From contig NZ_JAFLHG010000002.1 of NCBI RefSeq assembly GCF_018717645.1, positions 124,001 to 188,000 on the forward strand: a stretch of DNA of 64,000 bases, written 5' to 3'. A model generated the notes under the pieces. That model was not told the origin of the DNA. It made no database searches and saw nothing but the letters and a program-made list of their open reading frames with translations. Each line of letters starts with the position of its first letter. The stretch's first letter is position 1. Of this stretch, positions 24,728 to 32,742 are shown in pieces. Both the position numbers and the translations under genes were made by a program. Origin of the DNA: Microbacterium flavum. Its GTDB lineage: Bacteria; Actinomycetota; Actinomycetes; Actinomycetales; Microbacteriaceae.

Positions 24728-24808
24728 GTCGCTCCGGTCGGGGGAAGTGGGGCGACGTCAGGGGACATCCCCGGCGCCCGCGGCGCAGAGGTGTGCCAGG
24801 CTGAAGCG

Positions 24809-25705
24809 GTGACGATCGTTCCTCCCACGCCCGGTGAGCCGCGCCGCCCCGATGGGCCGCGCGATCCGGGCGACGCGTGGGTCGTGGCGGATGACGGCAC
24901 GCGCTATTGGGGTCGGTTCGGCGCGGCAGGGCTGCTCGCGGTCGACGCGCGGCGCGGCATCCTGCTGCAGCACCGCGTGGCGTGGAGCCACCATGGAGAC
25001 ACGTGGGGCCTCCCTGGCGGGGCGCGCCACGCGGGGGAGTCGGCGTGCGACGCCGCGCTCCGCGAGTCGGCCGAGGAGGCGGGGGTGCCCGCCGGGGCGG
25101 TTGCGCCGCGTCTGATCAGCGTCCTCGATGTCGGGGTGTGGACCTACTCGACCCTCGTCGCCGACGTCGTGCAGCCGTTCGAGCCGGTGATCAGCGACCC
25201 GGAGAGCCGAGAGCTCGCCTGGGTGCCGATCGACCTCGTCGACACCTACCCGCTCCATCCCGGGTTCGCGTCGTCCTGGCCGATGCTGCGAGGGCTTCTC
25301 GATGTGCGTCCTACGCTCGTCGTGGATGCCGCGAACGTCGTCGGGTCGGTGCCGGACGGGTGGTGGCGCGATCGCGTCGGCGCGACAGAGCGGCTCTTCG
25401 ACAGGCTCGAGACCGTGACGCACGACGGCCTGCCCGCGCCGCTGTTCGGGCTGCCGGGGGAGACGTGGTTCCCCGAGGTTCTCGTCGTCGCGGAGGGCGC
25501 GGCGCGGGGGGTGGCCGACCGCGACGGGCTGCAGGTGATGCGCGCGGGGGCGAGTGGCGACGACGCGATCGTCGCCGAGACGGAGCGCCTGCGCGCAGCC
25601 GGACGGCCGGTGCTCGTGGTGACGGCGGATCGTGAGCTCCGTGCGCGAGTGCAGGCGGTCGGCGCGGAGGTCGCCGGCGTGCGGAGCGTGCTCGGGGCCG
25701 ATTGA
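24809..25705 (+). CDS. Nudix hydrolase fused to a NYN/PIN-like domain
   Basis: 298 residues from the GTG. The N-terminal half (about 20-160) is a Nudix domain; its box runs from GGARHAGESACDAALRESAEEAG, with RESAEE in place of RELxEE. The C-terminal half (about 168-298) begins TLVVDAANVVGSVPDGWWRDR and ends VLVVTADRELRARVQAVGAEV. The spaced aspartates (VVDAANV, GDDAIV, TADREL) resemble the metal site of NYN/PIN-type nucleases. The GTG is preferred over the in-frame ATG at 24719 because it leads straight into the domain and because the ATG lies in the nrdD regulatory region. Substrate unknown. Divergent from nrdD. Confidence 0.8.
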   Translation: MTIVPPTPGEPRRPDGPRDPGDAWVVADDGTRYWGRFGAAGLLAVDARRGILLQHRVAWSHHGDTWGLPGGARHAGESACDAALRESAEEAGVPAGAVAPRLISVLDVGVWTYSTLVADVVQPFEPVISDPESRELAWVPIDLVDTYPLHPGFASSWPMLRGLLDVRPTLVVDAANVVGSVPDGWWRDRVGATERLFDRLETVTHDGLPAPLFGLPGETWFPEVLVVAEGAARGVADRDGLQVMRAGASGDDAIVAETERLRAAGRPVLVVTADRELRARVQAVGAEVAGVRSVLGAD

Positions 25706-25747
25706 TGCCGCCCCGACCGCGAAGTCCGCTCGGCGATCAGTGCGCGC

Positions 25748-26116
25748 TCACTCGGACTCGCCGCGCCCGCGCAGGCGGTCGATGTCGCGCCGCTCGCGCT
25801 TGGTCGGACGTCCCGCGCCCCGATCGCGCACCGCAACCTGGGCGACGGGTTCGCGGACCGGGGTTCGATCCTCGGCCGCGACGGCGGCGAGCGGCGCGCT
25901 GACGCGCTTCGTGATCAGCTGGCGCACGACGAGGATGCGGTCGAAGCCCGCGATCCGCACGCGCAGCTCGTCGCCGATGCGCACCGGCTGCGCCGCCTTC
26001 GCCTTCTCGCCGCCCACGCGGACGTGCCCGGCTCGGCAGGCGGTCGTCGCCGCGGACCGGGTCTTGTAGACGCGGACGGCCCACAGCCAGGCATCCACCC
26101 GCACCGTCCCGGTCAT
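25748..26116 (-). CDS. S4-domain RNA-binding protein, Hsp15-like
   Basis: 122 residues. S4 domain at about 6-65 (VRVDAWLWAVRVYKTRSAAT, then CRAGHVRVGGEKAKAAQPVR), the layout of the heat-shock protein Hsp15 that rescues stalled 50S subunits carrying peptidyl-tRNA. A basic C-terminal tail (GRPTKRERRDIDRLRGRG) could contact rRNA. ATG overlaps the stop of the YhhN-family gene (ATGA), so the two form an operon. Function in this organism is inferred from the family. Confidence 0.85.
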   Translation of the reverse strand: MTGTVRVDAWLWAVRVYKTRSAATTACRAGHVRVGGEKAKAAQPVRIGDELRVRIAGFDRILVVRQLITKRVSAPLAAVAAEDRTPVREPVAQVAVRDRGAGRPTKRERRDIDRLRGRGESE

Positions 26117-26823
26117 CGCGCACCCCCGCGGAGGAGGCGGATGACGCCGTAGGCGAGAAGACCTTGGCCGATCGTATAGGCGAGCATGATCCACGTGTCC
26201 GCGAGCGGCGGCGTCTGGTCCGGGAGGAAGAGCCGCACCGCGAGGATCGTGTCGGATGCCAGGAAGAACGCGCCGCCGAGCGCGGTGACACGCGAACCCC
26301 GGCTGGCGGCCACCGCCGTGCCGCCGAGGACCAGCCCGTAGACCGCCACGCCGACGGCGAGGGCGCCGAGACTCGGCCAGAGCACCGCGATCATGACGAT
26401 CCACCAGAGTGCGTAGACGATCGTCCAGCGCGGGAGCGGACGGTGTGGCAGGAACCGGAGGAAGAGGGCGATGTAGACGAGGTGGGCGAGACCGAAGCAG
26501 AGGAGCATCGCCGGGAGCTCGTCGCCGAGGAAAGGGAAGAAGAGGCCCGCTCCGTCGCCGAGCCAGGACAACGTGAGCGCGACGAGGAGGAGTGCCGTGG
26601 CGCGGGCGGTGGGTGTTTTCCGCCACGACCCGCGCATCGCCCACAGCACCGCGAGAGCGAGCGCCGGCATCAGCAGCAGCTTGGTCGGGTACTCCAGGTT
26701 GTCGGGTCCGGTGATGCCGATCGTCACGTGAGCGGCCGCGACCGCGCCGTATAGGGCGAACCCCCACCAGCTGGCGCGCTCGCGCAGGTCGCCGCGGCGG
26801 AGGGCGGCGGCGTCGACGGTCAC
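26113..26823 (-). CDS. YhhN family membrane protein (lysoplasmalogenase-like)
   Basis: 236 residues, largely hydrophobic with seven to eight predicted membrane segments separated by short loops. It resembles the YhhN/TMEM86 family, whose studied members cleave lysoplasmalogen vinyl-ether bonds. The acidic GDGAGLFFPFLGDELP and SDTILAVRLF stretches fit the family's polar active-site residues. GTG start (26823) chosen at VTVDAAALRRGDLRERASWW; a longer reading adds an Arg/Pro-rich head without support. Shares a transcript with the S4 gene. Confidence 0.75.
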   Translation of the reverse strand: MTVDAAALRRGDLRERASWWGFALYGAVAAAHVTIGITGPDNLEYPTKLLLMPALALAVLWAMRGSWRKTPTARATALLLVALTLSWLGDGAGLFFPFLGDELPAMLLCFGLAHLVYIALFLRFLPHRPLPRWTIVYALWWIVMIAVLWPSLGALAVGVAVYGLVLGGTAVAASRGSRVTALGGAFFLASDTILAVRLFLPDQTPPLADTWIMLAYTIGQGLLAYGVIRLLRGGAR

Positions 26824-26925
26824 GGTCTCATCGTACGGCGAACGTTCGGGGGTCCTGCGGGGACCGTGGCCGGTGCGCCGAGGCGTGCGCGAGGGCCGCC
26901 TGTACGACGCAGGGCGCGCCACGGA

Positions 26926-27504
26926 CTACCGGAGCGCGAGCGAGACGATCGGTCGCGCCGGGCGGGGGCGGGCCACCTCGACGAAGCCCGCCGAGAGGAA
27001 CGTCGACAGCGCACCGTGGTACAGCTCGTTCGTGCTCGTCTTCTGCGCGCTCACATCGACGGGGTACCCCTCGACGATGCGCGCGCCGGATGCGCGGGCG
27101 TGGTCGACGGCGGCATCGAGGAGGCGCGCCGCCAGACCCGCACCGCGGAACTCCTTCCGCACGACGAAGCACGTGACCGCCCACACGTCGGCGTCGTCGA
27201 ACGGCTCCGGCGACTGCTGGAAAGCGCGGGTCAGCGCGAGGCGCGGCTGGTCGCGGCGGGGCGAGACCTTCACCCACCCGGCGGGTGCGTCGTCGACGTA
27301 CGCGAGGAGCGCCGAGGCAAGAGGGGCCTCGAGGTCGTGGCGCAGCAGGTCGCGCCGCTCGTCGCTCGATGCCGCCTGGAAGTCCTTGTTGCGCAGCAGC
27401 CACCACTGGCACCAGCAGGAGCCGCCGTCGCCCCCGCCGGTGAGGGCGCGCTCGACATCGGGGAAGCGATCGACAGATGCCGCGACGATCTCGGTCTGAC
27501 TCAT
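26926..27504 (-). CDS. GNAT family N-acetyltransferase
   Basis: 192 residues. The acetyl-CoA pyrophosphate loop is in VVRKEFRGAGLAARLLDAAV (pattern R/Q-x2-G-x-G/A near residue 118-125). The N-terminus has an unusual Cys/Trp cluster SCWCQWWLL near residue 29. Preceding the loop, DADVWAVTCFVV provides beta-strand 4. Substrate unknown. It is monocistronic, divergent from tRNA-Pro. Confidence 0.85.
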   Translation of the reverse strand: MSQTEIVAASVDRFPDVERALTGGGDGGSCWCQWWLLRNKDFQAASSDERRDLLRHDLEAPLASALLAYVDDAPAGWVKVSPRRDQPRLALTRAFQQSPEPFDDADVWAVTCFVVRKEFRGAGLAARLLDAAVDHARASGARIVEGYPVDVSAQKTSTNELYHGALSTFLSAGFVEVARPRPARPIVSLALR

Positions 27505-27549
27505 GCGCCGACGCTACGCCCACCCGCCGACATCCGGTACCCACGCCGG

Positions 27550-27579
27550 TTCGCGAGCGCTCGCCGGAGCGGCTAAGAT
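27550..27579 (+). promoter_or_regulatory. Candidate promoter of tRNA-Pro
   Basis: A -10-like TAAGAT (27574-27579) is preceded 18 nt upstream by TTCGCG (27550-27555), a weak -35. The predicted start site would be about 24 nt before the mature tRNA. Confidence 0.4.
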
Positions 27580-27609
27580 GGGGGAGTTGTCCGCGTGCGG
27601 ACGATGGAC

Positions 27610-27683
<74 letters not shown>

Positions 27684-27689
27684 CGGTCC

Positions 27690-27725
27690 GAAGCCCCGAT
27701 GAGATGCCCTTCTCATCGGGGCTTC
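27690..27725 (+). terminator. Hairpin terminator after tRNA-Pro
   Basis: A perfect 15-bp stem: GAAGCCCCGATGAGA (27690-27704) with TCTCATCGGGGCTTC (27711-27725), loop TGCCCT, 7 nt after the tRNA. No T-tract follows, as is common in high-GC actinobacteria. Confidence 0.85.
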
Positions 27726-28022
27726 GTCGTCGGGGGAAACGGCGGGGAACTCCGAAAGGACTCCACTGCGAGACCTTCGCCGGAGCGAGACCGGTGCGCC
27801 AGCGACGGTTGAGCACTTGCTTCTCGCCGACGGGAAGACGATCGTTGCGGAACGTCGTCGTCGGTTCGCTCGGGAGGTGACGTCTCGAATGTCGCTCCGG
27901 CTTCCGGGAGTCATGCCGTCCTCGAGGCGACGCCGGATGCCGGGGCGTGCCCGGAACCGGATGCCGGGGCGCCGTCCCCGCTGCGGCCCAGGGAGAGCCG
28001 CGCGGCATCCGGTTCCGCCGCC
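27726..28022. other. Intergenic stretch with a 15-bp inverted repeat
   Basis: About 300 nt without a convincing gene. CGGAACCGGATGCCG (27952-27966) is the exact reverse complement of CGGCATCCGGTTCCG (28003-28017), 36 nt apart. CCGGATGCCGGGGCG occurs twice directly (from about 27932 and 27957). The repeat ends 6 nt before the aldo/keto reductase stop and is probably that operon's terminator, or a palindromic repeat element. No duplication of the tRNA 3' end was seen, so no attachment site is supported. Confidence 0.55.
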
Positions 28023-28859
28023 TCACCCGTGGAAGGTCGCCGGGTGCGGGCCGGTGCGGCCGTTGCGGTCGAGGGCGTCGACGGTGGCCAGCTCGTCGGC
28101 GCTCAGCGTGAAGCCGAAGACGTCGAGGTTCTCGGCGATCCGGTGCGGGGTGACCGACTTGGGGATGACGACGCGTCCCTGCTGGAGGTGCCAGCGCAGC
28201 ACGACCTGCGCCGGCGTCTTGGCGTGCGCGGCGGCGATCGCCGTGATGGCCGGGTCTTTCAGGACGGCTCCCTGGGCGAGCGGGCTCCACGCCTCGGTCA
28301 CGATCCCGTGGCGCTCGTCCGCCGCGATGACCTCGCGGTTCTGCAAGGCGGGGTGCAGCTCCACCTGATTGACGGCGGGCACGACCGCGCTCGCGTCGAT
28401 GATGCGGTCCAGGTGCGCAGGCTCGAAGTTCGACACCCCGATGGCGCGCACCCGACCGTCGGCTGCGAGCTTCTCGAGCGCGCGCCATGTGTCGACGTAG
28501 AGCTCGCGGTCGGGAGTCGGCCAGTGGATGAGGTAGAGGTCGAGGTGATCGAGGCCGAGCGCGGCGAGGCTGGCATCGTACGCGCGCAGGGTCGCGTCGT
28601 ACCCGTGGTCGGCGTTCCACACCTTGGACGTGACGAACAGCTCGTCTCGCGCGAGGCCGGATTCAGCCAGCGCGCGGCCGACGCCGGCTTCGTTGCCGTA
28701 GATCGCGGCCGTGTCGATGCTGCGGGACCCCGCCGCGAGGGCGGCGGAGACGGCGGCAGTGGTCGCGTCGTCGGGAACCTGGAAGACGCCGAACCCGAGT
28801 TGGGGGATGTCGACCCCGTTGTTCAGGGTGACGGTCGGAATGGTCGGAGTGATGCTCAT
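28023..28859 (-). CDS. Aldo/keto reductase
   Basis: 278 residues. NADPH-dependent reduction of aldehydes or ketones, probably a 2,5-diketo-gluconate reductase-like AKR. The tetrad is visible: Asp in SIDTAAIYGNE with Tyr, Lys in FVTSKVW, His in LYLIHWP. The cofactor loop is near VIPKSVTPHRIAENL. ATG at VTLNNGVDIPQLGFGVFQVP head. It lies 45 nt downstream of the MFS exporter on the same strand, so the two likely form one transcript under the divergent MarR regulator. Confidence 0.93.
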   Translation of the reverse strand: MSITPTIPTVTLNNGVDIPQLGFGVFQVPDDATTAAVSAALAAGSRSIDTAAIYGNEAGVGRALAESGLARDELFVTSKVWNADHGYDATLRAYDASLAALGLDHLDLYLIHWPTPDRELYVDTWRALEKLAADGRVRAIGVSNFEPAHLDRIIDASAVVPAVNQVELHPALQNREVIAADERHGIVTEAWSPLAQGAVLKDPAITAIAAAHAKTPAQVVLRWHLQQGRVVIPKSVTPHRIAENLDVFGFTLSADELATVDALDRNGRTGPHPATFHG

Positions 28860-28904
28860 GAGGGCTCTTCTCTCTGGTGGTGCGGGGGTCGGGTGGGGGA
28901 GCTG

Positions 28905-30092
28905 TCAGGTGGCGGGTACGGCGCTCGCGGCGGGACGGACCGGGACGTCCCGGCGCGCGGTCACCGCGGCGATGACCATCACGACGACGGCGGCAGCGGT
29001 GATGATCGCGCCGATCCAGATCGGGGACGTGTAGCCCAAGCCCGCGGCGATGCCGATGCCGCCGGCCCACGCCCCGAGGGCGTTGCCGATGTTGAACGCG
29101 CCGATGTTCGCGCCGGAGGCGAGGGTCGGGGCATTGCCGGCATAGGTCATGACGCGGCTCTGCAGGCCGGGAACGGTCCCGAAGCCGAACCCGCCCATCA
29201 GGAACAGGGCGATGACCGTGGCGGTGCCCGACCCGGCGAACGCGGCGAACAGCGCCAGCACCACGACGAGGGCGCTGATGAAGAAGAGCAGGGTGCCGTC
29301 CACCGACCGATCGGCGAGGCGCCCACCCAGCCAGTTGCCGAGGACCAGGCCGGCCCCGAAGAGGACGAGCAGCCAGGGCACGGCGCCGGTTGAGAATCCG
29401 CTCACCTCGGTCAGGGTGTAGGCGATGTAGGTGAAGGCGCCGAACATCCCTCCGTACGCGAGGATCGTGACGGTGAGGGAGAGCCAGACCTGGCCGGAGC
29501 GGAAGGCGGTGAGCTCGGAGCGGAGACTGACCTTCTGCGCATCACCGTCCTGCGCCGGCACGAGCGCCGCGATCCCGATGAAGGCGAGCACGCCGATGGC
29601 GGAGATCGCCCAGAACGTGGAGCGCCAGCCCAGCTGCTGACCCAGGAACGTGCCGAAGGGGACACCGAAGACGTTCGCGGCGGTCAGGCCGGTGAACATG
29701 ATCGCGATCGCACCGGCCCGCTTGGCGGGCGGGACGAGGCTCGCGGCGACGACCGACCCGATCCCGAAGAACGCGCCATGGCACAGGGCGGCGATGATCC
29801 GGCCGATCATGGCGACGCCGTAATCGGGGGCGATGGCGGTGAGCACGTTGCCGATGATGAAGAGGACGATCAGACCGAGCAGGACGGGCTTGCGGGGGAG
29901 GCGCGTCGTCGCGGCGGTCAGGAAGAGCGCGCCGACGACCACGCTGAGCGCGTATCCGGAGATCAGCCACCCGGCAGCCGTCTCGGAGACGGCGAAGTCC
30001 GCGGCGACCTCCGGAAGGAGTCCCATGATGACGAACTCGGTCAAGCCGATGCCGAACGCCCCGAGGGCGAGAGCGATGAGGCCTAGAGGCAT
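28905..30092 (-). CDS. MFS transporter, DHA1 (AraJ-like) drug/sugar exporter
   Basis: 395 residues with twelve predicted membrane segments. Starts MPLGLIALALGAFGIGLTEF; TEFVIMGLLPEVA and the loop RLPRKPVLLG are typical of the AraJ/YdhP/CmlR group of proton-driven exporters. ATG at 30092 is chosen because it starts at the first membrane helix; a longer reading would run through the operator region with an atypical Cys-rich head. Divergent from a MarR-type regulator 111 nt away, whose likely operators lie between them. Substrate unknown. Confidence 0.9.
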   Translation of the reverse strand: MPLGLIALALGAFGIGLTEFVIMGLLPEVAADFAVSETAAGWLISGYALSVVVGALFLTAATTRLPRKPVLLGLIVLFIIGNVLTAIAPDYGVAMIGRIIAALCHGAFFGIGSVVAASLVPPAKRAGAIAIMFTGLTAANVFGVPFGTFLGQQLGWRSTFWAISAIGVLAFIGIAALVPAQDGDAQKVSLRSELTAFRSGQVWLSLTVTILAYGGMFGAFTYIAYTLTEVSGFSTGAVPWLLVLFGAGLVLGNWLGGRLADRSVDGTLLFFISALVVVLALFAAFAGSGTATVIALFLMGGFGFGTVPGLQSRVMTYAGNAPTLASGANIGAFNIGNALGAWAGGIGIAAGLGYTSPIWIGAIITAAAVVVMVIAAVTARRDVPVRPAASAVPAT

Positions 30093-30121
30093 GAGGGGTC
30101 TCCTGTTACACTGAGGACATA

Positions 30122-30191
30122 GTTGCACGCGCTTGATATTGCGCGGGCAGGAAATATTGTTGCACACGCAAGTACAGCGCGCAAGCAACTA
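30122..30191. promoter_or_regulatory. Candidate MarR operator region
   Basis: TAGTTGC (30122-30128) and GCAACTA (30185-30191) are inverted at the edges, and a perfect palindrome TTGC-ACAC-GCAA lies at 30162-30173. TTGCACGCGCTTG (30125-30137) and GCGCGCAAGCAAC (30179-30189 region) are near mirror images. Multiple TTGC/GCAA half-sites between divergent genes are the usual MarR layout. Confidence 0.55.
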
Positions 30192-30203
30192 TTTGGAGGA
30201 CGC

Positions 30204-30665
30204 ATGGGAATCGCCGACGACGCCGTCGAGATCCGCGCGCAGGGCTGGCGCACGCTCGCCGCGCTGCACGGACTGATCGAATCCGCCCTGGAGCGCGCCT
30301 TGAGTGATGACGCGGGGCTCTCCGTCGTGGAGTACACCGTCCTCGACGCGCTCGATCGACAGGACGGCTGGCACATGCGGATGCAGCAGCTGGCTCGCGC
30401 CGCCGCGCTCAGCGCCAGTGCGACCACGAGGCTCGTGACCCGGCTGGAGGATCGCGGGCTCCTCACTCGGGTGCTCTGTGCCGATGACCGCCGGGGCATC
30501 TACACCGAACTCACCCCAGCCGGTCGGCAGCTCTACGAGCGGGCGCGCCCGATCCATGACCGCGCACTCGAGCGAGCGCTCGATGACGCGGAGACGCGGC
30601 CCGAGCTCGCCCCCGTCGTGGAGGCACTCCACGAGCTCGCCCTGCCGACGCGCGTCTCGCTGTAA
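30204..30665 (+). CDS. MarR family transcriptional regulator
   Basis: 153 residues. Winged-helix dimer that probably represses the divergent exporter and aldo/keto reductase and itself. Recognition-helix region is LARAAALSASATTRLVTRLE near residue 68, and the wing is DRGLLTRVLCADDRRGIYTELT. GGAGGA lies 3 nt before ATG. Ligand unknown. Confidence 0.92.
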   Translation: MGIADDAVEIRAQGWRTLAALHGLIESALERALSDDAGLSVVEYTVLDALDRQDGWHMRMQQLARAAALSASATTRLVTRLEDRGLLTRVLCADDRRGIYTELTPAGRQLYERARPIHDRALERALDDAETRPELAPVVEALHELALPTRVSL

Positions 30666-30733
30666 GGCTCGCCCCGATACGCGGCATCCTCGCCGGCGCG
30701 CTGCCGGGCGACGGGGCTCGGTACGCTGAGCCG

Positions 30734-31288
30734 ATGAGCGCCGACGTCATCCTGCTCTCGGGCTCGCCGGGATCGGGGAAGTCGACGGTCGCGCGGCGGG
30801 TCGCCGCCGCCTTCGCGCGGTCCGTCCACCTGCACATGGATGACTTCTGGCGGATGATCGTGTCCGGCGGCGTGCCGCCGTACCTCCCGGAGGCCGACGC
30901 GCAGAACCAGACGGTCATGGCCGTCATCCAGCGTGCGGCGTGGAGGTATGCGGCGGGCGGCTTCACCACCGTCGTCGACGGTGTCATCGGGCCGTGGATG
31001 CTTTCGCACTTCGACGGATCCGGTGCATCGGATGCCGTCGCGCCGCCGCGCGTGCATCTCGTCGTCCTCCGTCCGAGCCGGGAGGAGGCGCTCCGGCGCG
31101 CGCAGTCGCGCAGCGGGGCGGAGGCGCTCGTGGACGCCGGGCCGGTCACCGCGCTGTGGGACCAGTTCGTCGATCTCGGGGACCTCGAGCGTCACGTCAT
31201 CGACTCGACGATGCAGACGCCGGGGGAGACCGTCGCCGCGGTCCGTACCGCGCTCGCCGGTGGGGAGTACCTGCTGACGCCCGCGTGA
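30734..31288 (+). CDS. P-loop kinase-like ATPase (AAA_33 type)
   Basis: 184 residues. Walker A GSPGSGKSTVARRV is at about 10-20, followed by HLHMDDFWRMIV, a DDFW segment like those of zeta-toxin, chloramphenicol phosphotransferase and gluconate-kinase type small-molecule kinases. A lid-like RPSREEALRRAQSRSG lies near 117. No toxin or antitoxin partner is adjacent. Substrate unknown. Confidence 0.8.
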   Translation: MSADVILLSGSPGSGKSTVARRVAAAFARSVHLHMDDFWRMIVSGGVPPYLPEADAQNQTVMAVIQRAAWRYAAGGFTTVVDGVIGPWMLSHFDGSGASDAVAPPRVHLVVLRPSREEALRRAQSRSGAEALVDAGPVTALWDQFVDLGDLERHVIDSTMQTPGETVAAVRTALAGGEYLLTPA

Positions 31289-31322
31289 GCCCGGCACCCG
31301 GACAGGCGGGAGCAAGGCGGCG

Positions 31323-31925
31323 TCAGCGGTGTTCGAACGGGTGCGCGGCGAGCTTGTCGAGGAGCCCGCCGTCGACGAGGCGCCGCGCGGCGGTGTCCGG
31401 CTTGCGGGCTGCCTGGTCGACGACGCACGCCCCGAACTCGGCCGCGAGGTCGCCGCGGGGGTGCGCGGCGAGCACCTCGCGGACGAAGCCCGCGGGGAGC
31501 GCGTCGGGGCGCGACCCCGAGATGTCGAGCGCGGTGGCGACCTCGAGCAGATAACCCTCGGCATCCACTGCCGGGTCGACGCTCTCCTGGTTGTGGCGGA
31601 CGATCACCTCTCCCGCCCGCAGACGTCGCTGCGTCGGCCACCCCGCACCTGCCGTCACCGCCCCCGCCACGTGGCCTCCGGCGTGCTCGTAGGAGAGGCG
31701 GTGGTTGTCGAACTCCGGCACGGTACCGATGTCATGGAGGATGGCCGCGACGTAGAGGAGTTCGTGATCGATCCCGGCGATGCCGTCCACGCGGGCGAAG
31801 GCCTCGGCCCACAGCCAGGATCGGATCGCGTGCGCCGTGAGAGCGGGGGACTGGTACTCCCGAGCGAGCGCCAGCGCGCCGCGAGCGGCCGGAGTGTCAG
31901 GCGGGGAGAAGTCGGCGATCTGCAC
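31323..31925 (-). CDS. HD-domain metal-dependent hydrolase family protein
   Basis: 200 residues. Conserved HD motif in YVAAILHDIGTVPEF near residue 65, a preceding His in TAHAIRSWLWAEAF, and later His residues in SYEHAGGHVAG and VIVRHNQES, consistent with a metal-binding HD fold of the cyanamide-hydratase-like group. Arg/Leu-rich C-terminus. GTG start at 31925. Convergent with the P-loop kinase gene. Substrate not predictable. Confidence 0.78.
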   Translation of the reverse strand: MQIADFSPPDTPAARGALALAREYQSPALTAHAIRSWLWAEAFARVDGIAGIDHELLYVAAILHDIGTVPEFDNHRLSYEHAGGHVAGAVTAGAGWPTQRRLRAGEVIVRHNQESVDPAVDAEGYLLEVATALDISGSRPDALPAGFVREVLAAHPRGDLAAEFGACVVDQAARKPDTAARRLVDGGLLDKLAAHPFEHR

Positions 31926-31977
31926 ACCTCAGTGTCGCGCGGCATCGGCTCCCGCGAACGCCGTCGACTGCCGAGCG

Positions 31978-32631
31978 TCAGCGTCTTCCTGCCATCCCCC
32001 GTTCGGAGGAGTGCGCGGCGGCGTCGTCGGAGGCGCGGGCGGCGCCGGCGATGGGGGCCGTCAGCAGGGTGAGAGCGTTGTCCAGCAGCGCGACGGCGCC
32101 CTCGGCATCCACGCGGACGAGCGTCATCGCCGCGATGACGTGGGCGGTGCAGGCGGTGCCGAGGCAGGCGGATGCCTCAGAATCCAGCTCGGGACGCGCT
32201 GCCTCCACGCCGCGGGCGATGGCGAGGGCGAGCTCCCGCCGGTAGTCGCGGACGATGTCGCGGAGCGCGTCGTCGGCGCCGATCGGGGAGGTCGCGGTGT
32301 TCAGCAGCAGGCAGCCGTGGGCGGCGAGGGGGAGTGCGTGATCGGCCATCACGCGTCGGAGGCCGTGCAGGTAGCCCGCGAGGGCGTCGGATGCCACGTG
32401 CTGCGCCTGCAACGGCGCCAGGCGGGGCCGCACGACCTGGTCGAGATACGTCGTCACGGCGGCGTCGAAGAGGCCGCGCTTGCTGCCGAAGCTGTGGTAG
32501 ATGCTCGAGCGGCTGAGACCGGTCGCCTGCTCGAGATCCGGCACGGCCGCGCCGTCGAATCCGTGGTCCCAGAACACGCCGAGGGCGGACCTGGCCGCGT
32601 CGGCTTCATCGAACGTCCGTGTCCGTCCCAT
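31978..32631 (-). CDS. TetR family transcriptional regulator
   Basis: 217 residues. N-terminal HTH: ARSALGVFWDHGFDGAAVPD then LSRSSIYHSFGSKRGLFDAA near residues 37-57, the hallmark TetR region. The C-terminal ligand domain is all helical, with CLLLNTATSPIG near 110 as in the TetR_C_16-like groups. ATG start chosen at MGRTRTFDEADAARS; GGAGG is just upstream. It probably controls itself and the divergent DUF1304/reductase pair through palindromes between them. Confidence 0.92.
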   Translation of the reverse strand: MGRTRTFDEADAARSALGVFWDHGFDGAAVPDLEQATGLSRSSIYHSFGSKRGLFDAAVTTYLDQVVRPRLAPLQAQHVASDALAGYLHGLRRVMADHALPLAAHGCLLLNTATSPIGADDALRDIVRDYRRELALAIARGVEAARPELDSEASACLGTACTAHVIAAMTLVRVDAEGAVALLDNALTLLTAPIAGAARASDDAAAHSSERGMAGRR

Positions 32632-32658
32632 TCCGTCCTCCCGTTTGCGTAACGTCCA

Positions 32659-32688
32659 TTCCAGTATATATTGGAACGGCTGGTCCAA
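32659..32688. promoter_or_regulatory. Two overlapping palindromes between tetR and DUF1304
   Basis: TTCCA-GTATATAT-TGGAA (32659-32676) overlaps TTGGA-ACGGCTGG-TCCAA (32671-32688), sharing TTGGA. They lie between the divergent starts at 32631 and 32743, in an AT-rich patch that could also supply a TATAAT-like -10 box. This is a typical TetR operator layout. Confidence 0.65.
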
Positions 32689-32742
32689 TAACCGGCATCC
32701 GTCACCGCATCTCACCCACGACAACTCCCGAGAAGAGCAGCC

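Noticed and set aside
24719..24808. Upstream ATG for the Nudix-NYN gene
   Set aside because: It lies in the nrdD control region inside a predicted NrdR box, has no ribosome site, and adds 30 residues outside the domain.
29000..32700. Toxin-antitoxin or defence system around the P-loop kinase and HD genes
   Set aside because: The kinase resembles zeta toxin only at the P-loop and DDFW. There is no antitoxin-sized partner; HD and TetR genes are on the other strand and look unrelated.
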